Shown: piece by piece, positions 15,559 through 23,978 of the stretch
Numbering within the stretch: the stretch's first letter is position 1
How the letters are laid out: every line of letters begins with the position of its first letter
Assembly (NCBI RefSeq): GCF_000266905.1
Contig: NC_018027.1
Span: 558,001-622,000 of the forward strand
From: Mycolicibacterium chubuense NBB4
Lineage (GTDB): Bacteria > Actinomycetota > Actinomycetes > Mycobacteriales > Mycobacteriaceae
Reading direction: 5' to 3'
DNA length: 64,000 bases
Program-made: the position numbers and the translations under genes
Notes under the pieces: generated by a model
Database searches by the model: none
Told to the model about the DNA's origin: nothing
Seen by the model: the letters and a program-made list of their open reading frames with translations, nothing else

Positions 15559-18143
15559 GACATCAGAGCCGCGAGGTCCTCCCGGCTCTGGGCGCCCGTC
15601 TTCGCCATGGCGTTGTAGATGTGGCTTTCCACGGTCCGCACGGACAGTGTCAGCCGGGCGGCGATGTCGCGGTTGGACAGAGCGCCGCCGAGCATCATGA
15701 CGATCTCTCGTTCCCGATCGGTGAGCGGGAGTTGCTCGACTGCCTGCCGCAGTGCGGGTGTGCAGGCTCCGCCGCATCGCTTGGCCAGCGTCTCGGCGCG
15801 GACCGAACACCGCAACGCCGATCCGCGCAGATTGCGCCGGCGGAAGCAGACGGTAGCGTGCGCGGCGGCGTCGACCGCACCCAGGAAATCCCCAATTTCT
15901 TCGAATTCTCCTGCCACCAACTCTAATTCGCCCGCATCTGCTGACTGCAGCGCATCGGCGAAGTGTGCCGCGATCCCGGCACGCGGACCCTCGACAATGT
16001 CGGCGAGCTCGTGCAGGCGGGTGCCGGCGGAGGCGTCGCCGAACTGCGTCGCGGTTTGCAGACACATCACCTCGGCGGCGAATTGCCCGTTTGCCCCGGC
16101 GATCTCGGCTGCAGAGCGCACCGCTGAGACCGCGTCGTTGACGGCGCCGCGACAGCCCGCGAACCACCCGTCGGCGATCGCCCGCGCATAGTCCAGGTAC
16201 CGCCAGCTCGGATGCCAGTTGGCTGCCAACTCGGCGCGGACCGCCGCGGCTTCGTCGGTCATCCCCCGCATGGCCAGGGCGGTAGCCAGCAGGATGCGGT
16301 AGCGGTACCCGAAGCCGGTGGCCGTGTTCCACGCCGTCACCTGACCGACCGCCGAAGCCAGCAGGGAGCAGGCCTTGTCGAGTTGCCCCGCGCCGAGCGC
16401 GGCCTGCCCGGACACCGCTACGGCGATCTGAGCGAACGGGGCCCCTTTCGACGCCATCGCGCGGTGGCGCATCAACGTCGCGACGTCGTGTGCCGTCGAT
16501 ATCTGACCGGCCAACACCAACGCGTTGACGTGGGCATCGGAGATCACGATGAACGCCCGCACCGGGATCGGGTACCCGGCCTCGGCGGCGGCGGCGGCTT
16601 CGCCGGCCGCGCCGGCGTCACCGCACGCGACGGTGACCGCCCACGAGGTCAGTCGGGCGTGCAGGGCATCCGGCAGGGTGCCCGGATCGAGACCGCGCGA
16701 ATACCTCAGCGCCAGAGCGGGTTTGCCCATCGAGGCCCAGTACACGCACAGGAAGGCGTTGATGCTGGGGTCGCCCCCCGCCGAGTGCGGCAGCCGGTCG
16801 ATCATCGCTTTCGCGCCGTCGGGATCGGCGAGGCTGAACAACCGGTTGACCGCGCGCAGGAAGGTCAGCCGCGCGCGGTCGACGTCGGTCAGCTCGTCCG
16901 GGTCGACCGCCTGGAGCACCAGATCGGCCTGGTGCCCATCGCCCAGCCACGACAGCACGAAGCCGCGGATCATGTTCGCCTCCGGCCCGCCTCCCGCCCG
17001 GATCGCGGATTCGGCGAGCCGGTCGGCCAGCGGCAGGTCGAGCATCCACGCCGCACCGCGCGCGGCGGCCAACAGCAACCCGACGTCCGGAGGCCGGTCC
17101 GAGTCCAGACCGAGCGTGGCGCGGCGCACGACGAGCTGGATGTCGTCGGCGTGGTCGGAATCGGCGAGTTCTCCGGCGACCAGGCCGCGCAGGCGCCGTA
17201 GCGTCGTCTGCGGCGCACGTGCCCTTCTGACCTCGCCGTAGAGGGGGTGGGCCAGCCGAACCTCGACACTGCCGTCGGCTGATTCGAAGCTGATCAGCCC
17301 GCGACGGTCGGCCTCCTCGACCGCGGCCGCGTCGGTGATGCGCGTCAGCGCATGCAGCGGCAGCGGCTCACCCACCGCGAGGACGTCGATGACATCGCTG
17401 ACGGCTACGGGCAGTGCGCCGATGCGGGCCTCCACGAGCTCGACGAGGCCGGGCGGAACGACCGGGTCGCCGGTCCACGTCCAGGTTCCCTGCCGGTACC
17501 TGAGCCGTTGGTCGGCGACCTCCTGCTCGACGATGTTGCGGAGATACAGCGGATTCCCGCGGGTCAACGTCCACAAGCGTTCTGCCGCAGCAGGATCGAC
17601 CGGACCGCCGAGGGTTTGCGACACCAGACTCGCGGTTTCCGTCGCGGACAGCGGTTGTACATAGAGGCGGTCGAAATCGCCTGCCTTGCAGAGCTCTTGG
17701 GTCGCCGGTGGAACAGGTTCGCCGGAGCGCACGATCAGCAGCACCTTCGCCAAGCGCTGCTGGATGATCTGGTGCAGCACCAACGTCGAGAGGTCGTCGA
17801 GCAGCGGCGCGTCGTCCACCCCGAGCACCAGAGGCCGGCCGTCGGGCACCGCCGTCAATGCGGCGATCACGCTGCGGAGCACCTCCAGAGCGTCGACGCT
17901 CGTCGACGGAACCAGCGGTGTGAGAGCGCCCAGAGGTAGCGACCGTGCCGCCGAGGTGCCGGTGACCCAACGGACCACCCACCCCTGTGACGCTGCGACA
18001 CTGAGGGTTTCACGTGCGATGCGGCTCTTGCCCACGCCCGCCGCCCCGCTGACGACGATGCCGGCGGAGTTCGGATCATGGAGGGCGGCCAGGATCAGCC
18101 GTGTCTCCTTTGACCGGCCGATCAACGGCCACGCCAAACGCAC
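15546..18143 (-). CDS. LuxR-family regulator with N-terminal AAA ATPase (LAL-like)
   Basis: 865 residues. The Walker A motif GAAGVGKS lies at residues 33-40, with a Walker B-like LVLGVDDAPLL near 110. A long helical, TPR-like middle region follows, and a C-terminal LuxR helix-turn-helix (LTDREREIVMMLGGALSNRDIAARLTLSVRTVESH in outline, residues about 800-840). Large ATP-dependent LuxR regulators usually activate nearby metabolic genes. The GTG start has TACTCT ending 7 nt upstream, so the message is probably leaderless. It is divergent from a P450 gene, the obvious candidate target. Confidence 0.9.
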   Translation of the reverse strand: MRLAWPLIGRSKETRLILAALHDPNSAGIVVSGAAGVGKSRIARETLSVAASQGWVVRWVTGTSAARSLPLGALTPLVPSTSVDALEVLRSVIAALTAVPDGRPLVLGVDDAPLLDDLSTLVLHQIIQQRLAKVLLIVRSGEPVPPATQELCKAGDFDRLYVQPLSATETASLVSQTLGGPVDPAAAERLWTLTRGNPLYLRNIVEQEVADQRLRYRQGTWTWTGDPVVPPGLVELVEARIGALPVAVSDVIDVLAVGEPLPLHALTRITDAAAVEEADRRGLISFESADGSVEVRLAHPLYGEVRRARAPQTTLRRLRGLVAGELADSDHADDIQLVVRRATLGLDSDRPPDVGLLLAAARGAAWMLDLPLADRLAESAIRAGGGPEANMIRGFVLSWLGDGHQADLVLQAVDPDELTDVDRARLTFLRAVNRLFSLADPDGAKAMIDRLPHSAGGDPSINAFLCVYWASMGKPALALRYSRGLDPGTLPDALHARLTSWAVTVACGDAGAAGEAAAAAEAGYPIPVRAFIVISDAHVNALVLAGQISTAHDVATLMRHRAMASKGAPFAQIAVAVSGQAALGAGQLDKACSLLASAVGQVTAWNTATGFGYRYRILLATALAMRGMTDEAAAVRAELAANWHPSWRYLDYARAIADGWFAGCRGAVNDAVSAVRSAAEIAGANGQFAAEVMCLQTATQFGDASAGTRLHELADIVEGPRAGIAAHFADALQSADAGELELVAGEFEEIGDFLGAVDAAAHATVCFRRRNLRGSALRCSVRAETLAKRCGGACTPALRQAVEQLPLTDREREIVMMLGGALSNRDIAARLTLSVRTVESHIYNAMAKTGAQSREDLAALMSQPS

Positions 18144-18149
18144 GTGTCA

Positions 18150-18155
18150 AGAGTA
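18150..18155 (-). promoter_or_regulatory. -10 hexamer TACTCT, leaderless LuxR regulator
   Basis: Minus-strand TANNNT hexamer whose last base is 7 nt from the GTG at 18143. Confidence 0.5.
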
Positions 18156-18191
18156 GGCGATCTGTGTCCGGGCCGAAATGGAGATCGCAGA

Positions 18192-18209
18192 TCAGTACCG
18201 TACTACTGA
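18192..18209. promoter_or_regulatory. Operator-like palindrome TCAGTA-N6-TACTGA, copy 2
   Basis: Perfect arms TCAGTA (18192-18197) and TACTGA (18204-18209). A TACCGT hexamer that could serve as a -10 for the P450 gene (18196-18201) lies inside it, so a bound protein would block that promoter. Same motif as 15097-15114. Confidence 0.65.
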
Positions 18210-18243
18210 AGCCGCCGCCACGACGCGACGTGACCATCAGCCT

Positions 18244-19482
18244 ATGACCGTCGAATCGTTCTTCGCGCCTGCCTGTCCCGACGTCTTCTCCGCCGCCTTG
18301 CCGGAGCTGGCGTACGAGCACGTCACCGATCCCGCCGAGGCGCACCGGCTCATCGCGGCCGCCCGCCGCCGCGGCCCCGTCGCGATGGGGTTGCACGGCC
18401 CGGAGGTGCTCAGCTACGAACTGGTTCGCAGCGTCCTGCGCGATCCGAGATTCCGTGTTCCGCAGGGGATGTTCCTCGCGGCGCAGGGCATCACGTCGGG
18501 GCCGCTGTGGGACCGGGTCGCCGCGAATCTGATCAGCCTCGACGGCGAGGAACACCACCGGTTGCGCCGGCTGCTGGCGCGCGCCTTCACACCGCGGAGC
18601 ACGGCGCGGTTGCGCAGGGTGGCCATCGACGTGATGACCGGGCTCGTCGACCGCTGCGCGCCGGAAGGCCGGTGCGACGTCGTCGCCGACATCGCGCGCC
18701 GGTACCCGATCCCGGTCATCTGCGCTTTGCTGGGCGCTCCGCCCGAGGACTGGGAGTTGTTCTCGGCGTGGACGGATGACATCTTCCGGGTGTTCGGCTG
18801 GAACGTGGCCGACCAGCAGGCCCGCATCCTGGCGGCCTGGGACCAGCTCGACGCGTACGTCGACGCGATGGTCGAGACCCGGCGCCGCACGCTCACCGAC
18901 GACCTGCTCTCCGATTTGATCCGGGCGGAGGGCGACGGCGAGCGCCTGTCCGGCGACGAGCTCCGCATGCTGGTGGCCGGGCTGCTGATGGCCGGCACCG
19001 ACACGACCCGCAATCAGCTCGCGGCCGCGGTGCAGGCTCTGTGCGAGCACCCGGCCCAGTGGGAGCTGCTGACCCTGTTTCCCCAACTGGCGGGCAACGC
19101 CACCGAGGAACTCATCCGGCACACCCCCGTCGCCATCGCGATGCTGCGCACGGCGGTCGAGGACGCCGAACTGGCGGGCCTGCGCATCCCGGCGGGCACT
19201 CTCGTCGTCACCAACCTCGCCTCGGCCAATCGCGATCCCGCGGTGTTCGTCGAGCCCGACCGGCTCGACATCACGCGCCACGAGGCCTCGGCGATGGTGA
19301 CCTTCGGCGGCGGCATGCACTACTGCCTCGGCTCCCACCTGGCGCGGCTCGAGATCGCCGAGGGGCTCGCGATCATGGCGCGGCGGATGCCCAACATCCG
19401 CCTCGACGGGCCGGCGCCGTGGAAGCCGCTGACCTCGCTGAGCGGGCCGGCCACGCTGCCGGTCACCTTCGACGCGGCCTGA
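18244..19482 (+). CDS. Cytochrome P450 monooxygenase
   Basis: 412 residues from ATG 18244; an earlier in-frame start at 18178 would place the operator-like palindrome inside the coding region. I-helix motif AGTDTTRN near residue 253, K-helix EELIRHTP, and the heme loop FGGGMHYCLG with the cysteine ligand at residue 361. All core P450 elements are present, so it should be active with a ferredoxin partner, none of which is encoded nearby. Substrate unknown. Divergent from the LuxR/ATPase regulator. Confidence 0.93.
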   Translation: MTVESFFAPACPDVFSAALPELAYEHVTDPAEAHRLIAAARRRGPVAMGLHGPEVLSYELVRSVLRDPRFRVPQGMFLAAQGITSGPLWDRVAANLISLDGEEHHRLRRLLARAFTPRSTARLRRVAIDVMTGLVDRCAPEGRCDVVADIARRYPIPVICALLGAPPEDWELFSAWTDDIFRVFGWNVADQQARILAAWDQLDAYVDAMVETRRRTLTDDLLSDLIRAEGDGERLSGDELRMLVAGLLMAGTDTTRNQLAAAVQALCEHPAQWELLTLFPQLAGNATEELIRHTPVAIAMLRTAVEDAELAGLRIPAGTLVVTNLASANRDPAVFVEPDRLDITRHEASAMVTFGGGMHYCLGSHLARLEIAEGLAIMARRMPNIRLDGPAPWKPLTSLSGPATLPVTFDAA

Positions 19483-19523
19483 CCGGCGCCGGCCCACCTG
19501 CATCGGGCAGGCTGGTGGGCACG

Positions 19524-22076
19524 ATGACCACCGACTCACCGCTGCTCGACGACCCGAGCGATCTGTCCGCGCTGCGCGCCACCGGATCCGATCCCGACGA
19601 ACTGCTCCTCCGCTTCGCCGCGTGGGCTGCCGACCAGGGCACCACCCTGTATCCCGCGCAGGAGGAGGCGCTGATCGAGCTGGTCAGCGGCGCGAACGTC
19701 ATTCTGGCCACCCCCACCGGGTCGGGGAAGTCGCTCGTCGCCACCGGGGCGCAGTACGCGGCGCTGGCTCGATCGTCGGCAGGGAACGGCCGCAGCTATT
19801 ACACCGCACCGATCAAAGCGTTGGTCAGCGAGAAGTTCTTCGCGCTGTGCTCGGTCTTCGGCGCGGTCAACGTCGGCATGCTCACCGGCGACGCCGCGGT
19901 CAACGCGGACGCGCCGATCATCGCGTGCACCGCGGAGATCCTGGCCAACATCGCGCTGCGCGAAGGCCCGGACAGCAGTGCCGGCCTGGTGGTGATGGAC
20001 GAATTCCACTTCTACGGTGACCCGGACCGAGGCTGGGCCTGGCAGGTCCCGCTGCTCGAGCTGCCCCACGCCCAATTCCTGCTGATGTCAGCGACATTGG
20101 GTGACGTCACGACACTGCGCGAGGATCTGACTCGACGCACCGGCAGGCCCACTGCCCTGGTGGCCAATGCCGAACGGCCCGTCCCGCTGTACTACAGCTA
20201 CGCCACCACCCCCATGCACGAGACGATCGGCGACCTCCTCGACACGCGGCAGGCGCCCGTCTACGTCGTCCATTTCACGCAGGCCTCCGCTCTGGAGCGG
20301 GCGCAGGCGCTGATGAGCGTCAACGTCAGCACCAAGGCGGAGAAGGCCGCGATCGCCGACATGATCGGGGCCTTCCGGTTCTCCACGACGTTCGGGACCA
20401 CCCTGTCGCGACTCGTCCGGCACGGCATCGGCGTGCACCACGCCGGCATGCTGCCCAAGTACCGGCGCCTGGTGGAGCAGCTGGCTCAAGCCGGTCTGCT
20501 CAAGGTCATCTGCGGCACCGACACGCTCGGCGTCGGCATCAACGTCCCGATCCGCACCGTCGTGTTCTCCGCGCTGTCCAAGTACGACGGCACCCGCACC
20601 CGGCTGCTGAACGCCCGCGAGTTCCACCAGATCGCCGGCCGGGCGGGGCGGGCCGGTTTCGACACCGTGGGCACCGTCGTCGTGCAGGCGCCCGAGCACG
20701 AGGTGGAGAACCTCAAGCAGTTCGCCAAAGTCGCCGACGACCCGAAAAAGCGCCGGAAGCTGGTGCGGCGCAAGGCCCCGGAGGGCATGGTGCCGTGGAG
20801 CGAGTCGACGATGACGCGCCTGGTCGCCGCCGAGCCGGAACCGCTGACGTCCAACATGCGGGTGTCGACGGCGATGATCCTCGACGTCGTGGCCCGTCCC
20901 GGTGATCCGTTCGCCGCGATGCGCCACCTGCTCACCGACAACCACGAGCCCCGCAAGCGGCAGCTCAAACTCATCCGCGAGGCGGTCGGCATCGCGCGCT
21001 CGCTGCTGCAGGCCGGGGTGATCGAGCGCCTGCCGACGCCCAATGCCGACGGCAGGCGGTACCGGCTCACCATCGATCTGCCCCGCGACTTCGCCCTCAA
21101 CCAACCGCTGTCCACCTTCGCGCTGGCGGCGATCGAGCTGCCGGATTCGGCGTCGGAAACCTATGCGCTCGACGTGGTCTCGGTGATCGAGGCGACGCTC
21201 GAGGATCCGCGCCAGATCCTGGCGGCGCAACTGAACAAGGCGAGGGGAGAGGCCGTCGCCGCGATGAAGGCCGAGGGCATCGAGTACGACGAGCGCATCG
21301 AACTGCTCGACGACGTCACCTACCCGATGCCGCTCTCCGAACTGCTCCACCACGCCTACGAGGTGTACCTGCAGAGCAATCCGTGGGCCGCCGACGGACG
21401 GCTGTCGCCGAAGTCGGTGGTGCGGGAGATGTGGGAGCGCGCAATGACGTTCCGGGAGTACATCAGCGACTACGGCTTGACCCGTTCGGAGGGCGCGGTC
21501 CTGCGGTACCTGTCGGACGGATTCAAGGCGCTGCGGTCGGGCGTGCCCGCCGCCGCCCGCACCGAGGAGCTGACCGACATCGTCGAGTGGCTCGGCGAGC
21601 TTGTGCGGCAGGTGGATTCGAGTCTGCTCGACGAGTGGGAACAATTGACGAATCCGGACCAGCCGGCCGACGTCCCGGTGGCGGTCCCGGCGCGGCCCCG
21701 GCCGGTGACCGGCAACGAGCGGGCGTTCACCGCGATGGTCCGCAATGCGCTGTTCCGGCGGGTGGAGGCGTTCGCGCGCAGCCGATGGGACGACCTCGGT
21801 GCGCTGGACAAGGATTCCGGATGGCCGGCGCAGCGCTGGAAGGAGGTCGGCGACGCGTACTACGACGAACACGGCGACGTGGGAATCGACGCGCAGGCGC
21901 GCGGCCCGGCGATGCTGATCATCGACCGCAGGCGCGACGTGTGGCGGGTGCGCCAGATCCTGGACGACCCGGCGGGAGACCATGATTGGGGCATCGACGT
22001 CGAGGTCGACCTGGAAGCCTCCGACGAGCAAGGCGTGCCCGTGATCCGCGTGGTCTCCGTCGGTCGAATGGATTAG
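19524..22076 (+). CDS. Ski2-like DEAD/DEAH-box RNA helicase with DUF3516 C-terminus
   Basis: 850 residues. N-terminal two-domain superfamily 2 helicase: Walker A TPTGSGKS near residues 62-69, DEFH box at 159-162, SATLGD (motif III), and QIAGRAGRAG (motif VI). The helicase core occupies about residues 1-420. The remaining half, with VLRYLSDGFKALR near 650-670, corresponds to the region annotated DUF3516 in actinobacterial relatives, and recalls the Ski2/Mtr4 C-terminal helical domain. A role in RNA unwinding or decay is inferred from the fold. Downstream of, and probably independent from, the P450 gene. Confidence 0.9.
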   Translation: MTTDSPLLDDPSDLSALRATGSDPDELLLRFAAWAADQGTTLYPAQEEALIELVSGANVILATPTGSGKSLVATGAQYAALARSSAGNGRSYYTAPIKALVSEKFFALCSVFGAVNVGMLTGDAAVNADAPIIACTAEILANIALREGPDSSAGLVVMDEFHFYGDPDRGWAWQVPLLELPHAQFLLMSATLGDVTTLREDLTRRTGRPTALVANAERPVPLYYSYATTPMHETIGDLLDTRQAPVYVVHFTQASALERAQALMSVNVSTKAEKAAIADMIGAFRFSTTFGTTLSRLVRHGIGVHHAGMLPKYRRLVEQLAQAGLLKVICGTDTLGVGINVPIRTVVFSALSKYDGTRTRLLNAREFHQIAGRAGRAGFDTVGTVVVQAPEHEVENLKQFAKVADDPKKRRKLVRRKAPEGMVPWSESTMTRLVAAEPEPLTSNMRVSTAMILDVVARPGDPFAAMRHLLTDNHEPRKRQLKLIREAVGIARSLLQAGVIERLPTPNADGRRYRLTIDLPRDFALNQPLSTFALAAIELPDSASETYALDVVSVIEATLEDPRQILAAQLNKARGEAVAAMKAEGIEYDERIELLDDVTYPMPLSELLHHAYEVYLQSNPWAADGRLSPKSVVREMWERAMTFREYISDYGLTRSEGAVLRYLSDGFKALRSGVPAAARTEELTDIVEWLGELVRQVDSSLLDEWEQLTNPDQPADVPVAVPARPRPVTGNERAFTAMVRNALFRRVEAFARSRWDDLGALDKDSGWPAQRWKEVGDAYYDEHGDVGIDAQARGPAMLIIDRRRDVWRVRQILDDPAGDHDWGIDVEVDLEASDEQGVPVIRVVSVGRMD

Positions 22077-22089
22077 CCGGGCGGATGGG

Positions 22090-22986
22090 CTAGGGCTCGA
22101 TCACGTGCGACGGATCGGGCTGTCGCTCCGGAGGCGCCTGGCTGTAGTCGTTCCACGGGCCGTCGCGGCGCTCGATCGCGGACCGCACCCCTTCGTCGGC
22201 CGCCACGTCGATGAAGCGCAGCGCGTCCGGGGTGTTGCGCATCAGCCCGTCGAGGATCCCGCCGAGTGTCTGCGTCGATGCCAGACCCATGTTCTCGTAG
22301 GCCTGGTTGACGATGAGCTTCTGCGCCTGCAACTGCGAGAGCGGAATGGTCGCCAGCCTGGCCGCGATCTCGGCGACGCGCGCCTCGAGACGCTCGAACG
22401 GAACCGACTCGTTGATGAGTTCGACTGCGGCGGCTTCTTTTCCGGTGAGCGGTTCGCCGGTGAGCGAATGCCACTTCACCTTGGCCAGCGACAGCCGGTA
22501 GAGCCACATCCCGGTCAGGTAGGCGCCCCACATGCGGGCATAGGGAGTGCCGATCACGGCGTCGTCGCTCGCGATGACGAGGTCGGCGCACAGCGCGTAG
22601 TCGCTGGCGCCACCGACGCACCAGCCGTGCACCTGCGCGATGACCGGCTTGGAGGCCCGCCAGATCGCCATGAATTTCTGCGTGGGCCCGGTCTCGCGGG
22701 CGGAGACCATCGCGAAGTCCTTGCCGGGGTCCCACCGGCCGTCGGTGTGCATCGCCTCGCCCCAGTGGGAGAACCCGCCGCCGAAGTCGTATCCGCCCGA
22801 AAACGCGCGGCCCGCACCGCGCAACACGATGACCTTGACGTCCGGATCCCGTTCGGCCAGCCCGATCGCCGCCTCGATCTCGTCGGGCATCGGCGGCACG
22901 ATGGTGTTCAGCCGGTCTGGCCGGTTCAGCGTGATGGTCGCGACGGGCGGCGCGGCCGTGTACAGGACTGTCTCGAACTGCGGCAT
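22090..22986 (-). CDS. Enoyl-CoA hydratase/isomerase family protein (Rv0456c/EchA2-like)
   Basis: 298 residues with the crotonase pattern: TITLNRPDRLNT near the N-terminus, an oxyanion-hole segment AGRAFSGGYDFGGG around residue 60-70, and VHGWCVGGASDYAL near 125. The usual second catalytic glutamate region reads VIGTPYARMWGAY, so the standard hydratase Glu pair is not obvious and the reaction may differ. Gene neighbourhood (S9 peptidase two genes away) matches M. tuberculosis Rv0456c-Rv0457c. Convergent with the helicase gene. Confidence 0.87.
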   Translation of the reverse strand: MPQFETVLYTAAPPVATITLNRPDRLNTIVPPMPDEIEAAIGLAERDPDVKVIVLRGAGRAFSGGYDFGGGFSHWGEAMHTDGRWDPGKDFAMVSARETGPTQKFMAIWRASKPVIAQVHGWCVGGASDYALCADLVIASDDAVIGTPYARMWGAYLTGMWLYRLSLAKVKWHSLTGEPLTGKEAAAVELINESVPFERLEARVAEIAARLATIPLSQLQAQKLIVNQAYENMGLASTQTLGGILDGLMRNTPDALRFIDVAADEGVRSAIERRDGPWNDYSQAPPERQPDPSHVIEP

Positions 22987-23006
22987 GGCTAGCAGTGTGC
23001 CCGGTC

Positions 23007-23330
23007 TCAGCCCCGCCGCGGGGGTGGATCGGGTTCGCGGTTGCGCGGGTCGGCCGACCGGATCTGTCCGGCGATCTTGATGTGGGGGGTGCGGAAGTAC
23101 GCGAAGCCGATCATCAGGATCGCGGCGGCCGCCACGAAGGCGACCGAGCTCTGCAGATCCGGTAGGCCGCCGGCGAACAGGAGGACCGCGCCGATGATGG
23201 CGCCACCCCAGTAGATCCGTCGCTTGACCGCGCGTTTGGGGGCGGTCCCGGTGTCCCAGCCGGGGATCGCGGCGCCGAGCAGCAGCGCGAGCGCACCCGC
23301 GGCGAGCAACACCGTCGACGTCGTCGTCAT
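23007..23330 (-). CDS. Small membrane protein, unknown function
   Basis: 107 residues with three hydrophobic segments (about residues 7-25, 40-57 and 60-80) and a cytoplasmic, proline- and arginine-rich tail (DPPPRRG). No recognised domain. Its ATG overlaps the TGA of the upstream lipoprotein gene (ATGA at 23327-23330), which makes co-translation with the lipoprotein very likely. Confidence 0.72.
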   Translation of the reverse strand: MTTTSTVLLAAGALALLLGAAIPGWDTGTAPKRAVKRRIYWGGAIIGAVLLFAGGLPDLQSSVAFVAAAAILMIGFAYFRTPHIKIAGQIRSADPRNREPDPPPRRG

Positions 23331-23977
23331 GACTTCGGCAGCAGCATCTGGAACCCGTCGACGATCTCCTCGGCGTCGCGGCCGTAGGTGGGATTCTGCG
23401 CGTCGGTGGTCTGGATCGTCAGCGTCGCCAGGTACGTGGTGACGCCGTTGCGGGCGACCACCGCGTGCATGATGATCGGGCGCTGCGGCGCATTGCCCAT
23501 CGCTGGCGCCGTGTAATGAGTCGTCTCCGAGGGGAATCCGCACGTCATGTTGCTGTCGGTCTTCAGGTCGAACGCACCCATCATCTTCACGAGGTTGGCG
23601 CGGTTCTGTTCGAAAACCGTGTCGGCGTCCTGCACCCCGTGCGCCGACTCCAGCGTGACCACGGCGTTGGGGGCGAAGTCGTCGGCGATCAGTCTGGTGG
23701 CGACGATGGCGTAGCGGATGATCCGGCTGTCCATCATGGTGTTGCGTTTCCACCCCGGCGGGACCGGGATACGCAGCCGCGGCTCCCGGGCGTTCACCGA
23801 CGGGATGTCGGCCAGCGGGGCGTCCACCGTCGCGCACTGGGCCGCGTCGCCCGGCCCAGTCCCGGGTGCCGAGCCCGCCGCGGTGACGGCGGTGCCGGTG
23901 ACGTCGCGCGAGCAGCCGGTCGTCAGCAGTGAGGCCGAGGCCATCAGGGCGAGAACGAGTTTCACGCTCGTGCGCAT
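23327..23977 (-). CDS. LpqN/LpqT-family lipoprotein
   Basis: 216 residues. Signal peptide with lipobox LTTGC (Cys22), so it is expected to be lipid-anchored on the outer face of the membrane. The mature part carries the LpqN/LpqT hallmarks: IPVPPGWKR around residue 70, ADDFAPNAVVTLE, and a late TIQTTDA block. M. tuberculosis LpqN binds host and trehalose-pathway proteins; function here is unknown. The stop overlaps the start of the small membrane protein gene. It begins one base after the S9 peptidase stop codon in the same direction. Confidence 0.85.
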   Translation of the reverse strand: MRTSVKLVLALMASASLLTTGCSRDVTGTAVTAAGSAPGTGPGDAAQCATVDAPLADIPSVNAREPRLRIPVPPGWKRNTMMDSRIIRYAIVATRLIADDFAPNAVVTLESAHGVQDADTVFEQNRANLVKMMGAFDLKTDSNMTCGFPSETTHYTAPAMGNAPQRPIIMHAVVARNGVTTYLATLTIQTTDAQNPTYGRDAEEIVDGFQMLLPKS

Positions 23978-23978
23978 G

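Noticed and set aside
20088..22031. Very long open frame on the minus strand opposite the Ski2-like helicase
   Set aside because: Arg/His/Gly-rich composition without motifs, typical of antisense frames in high-GC coding DNA; the plus strand has complete helicase motifs. The same holds for the long frames opposite the monooxygenase (26065-28314), aceA (38687-40297) and mshA/ROK (55665-58295).
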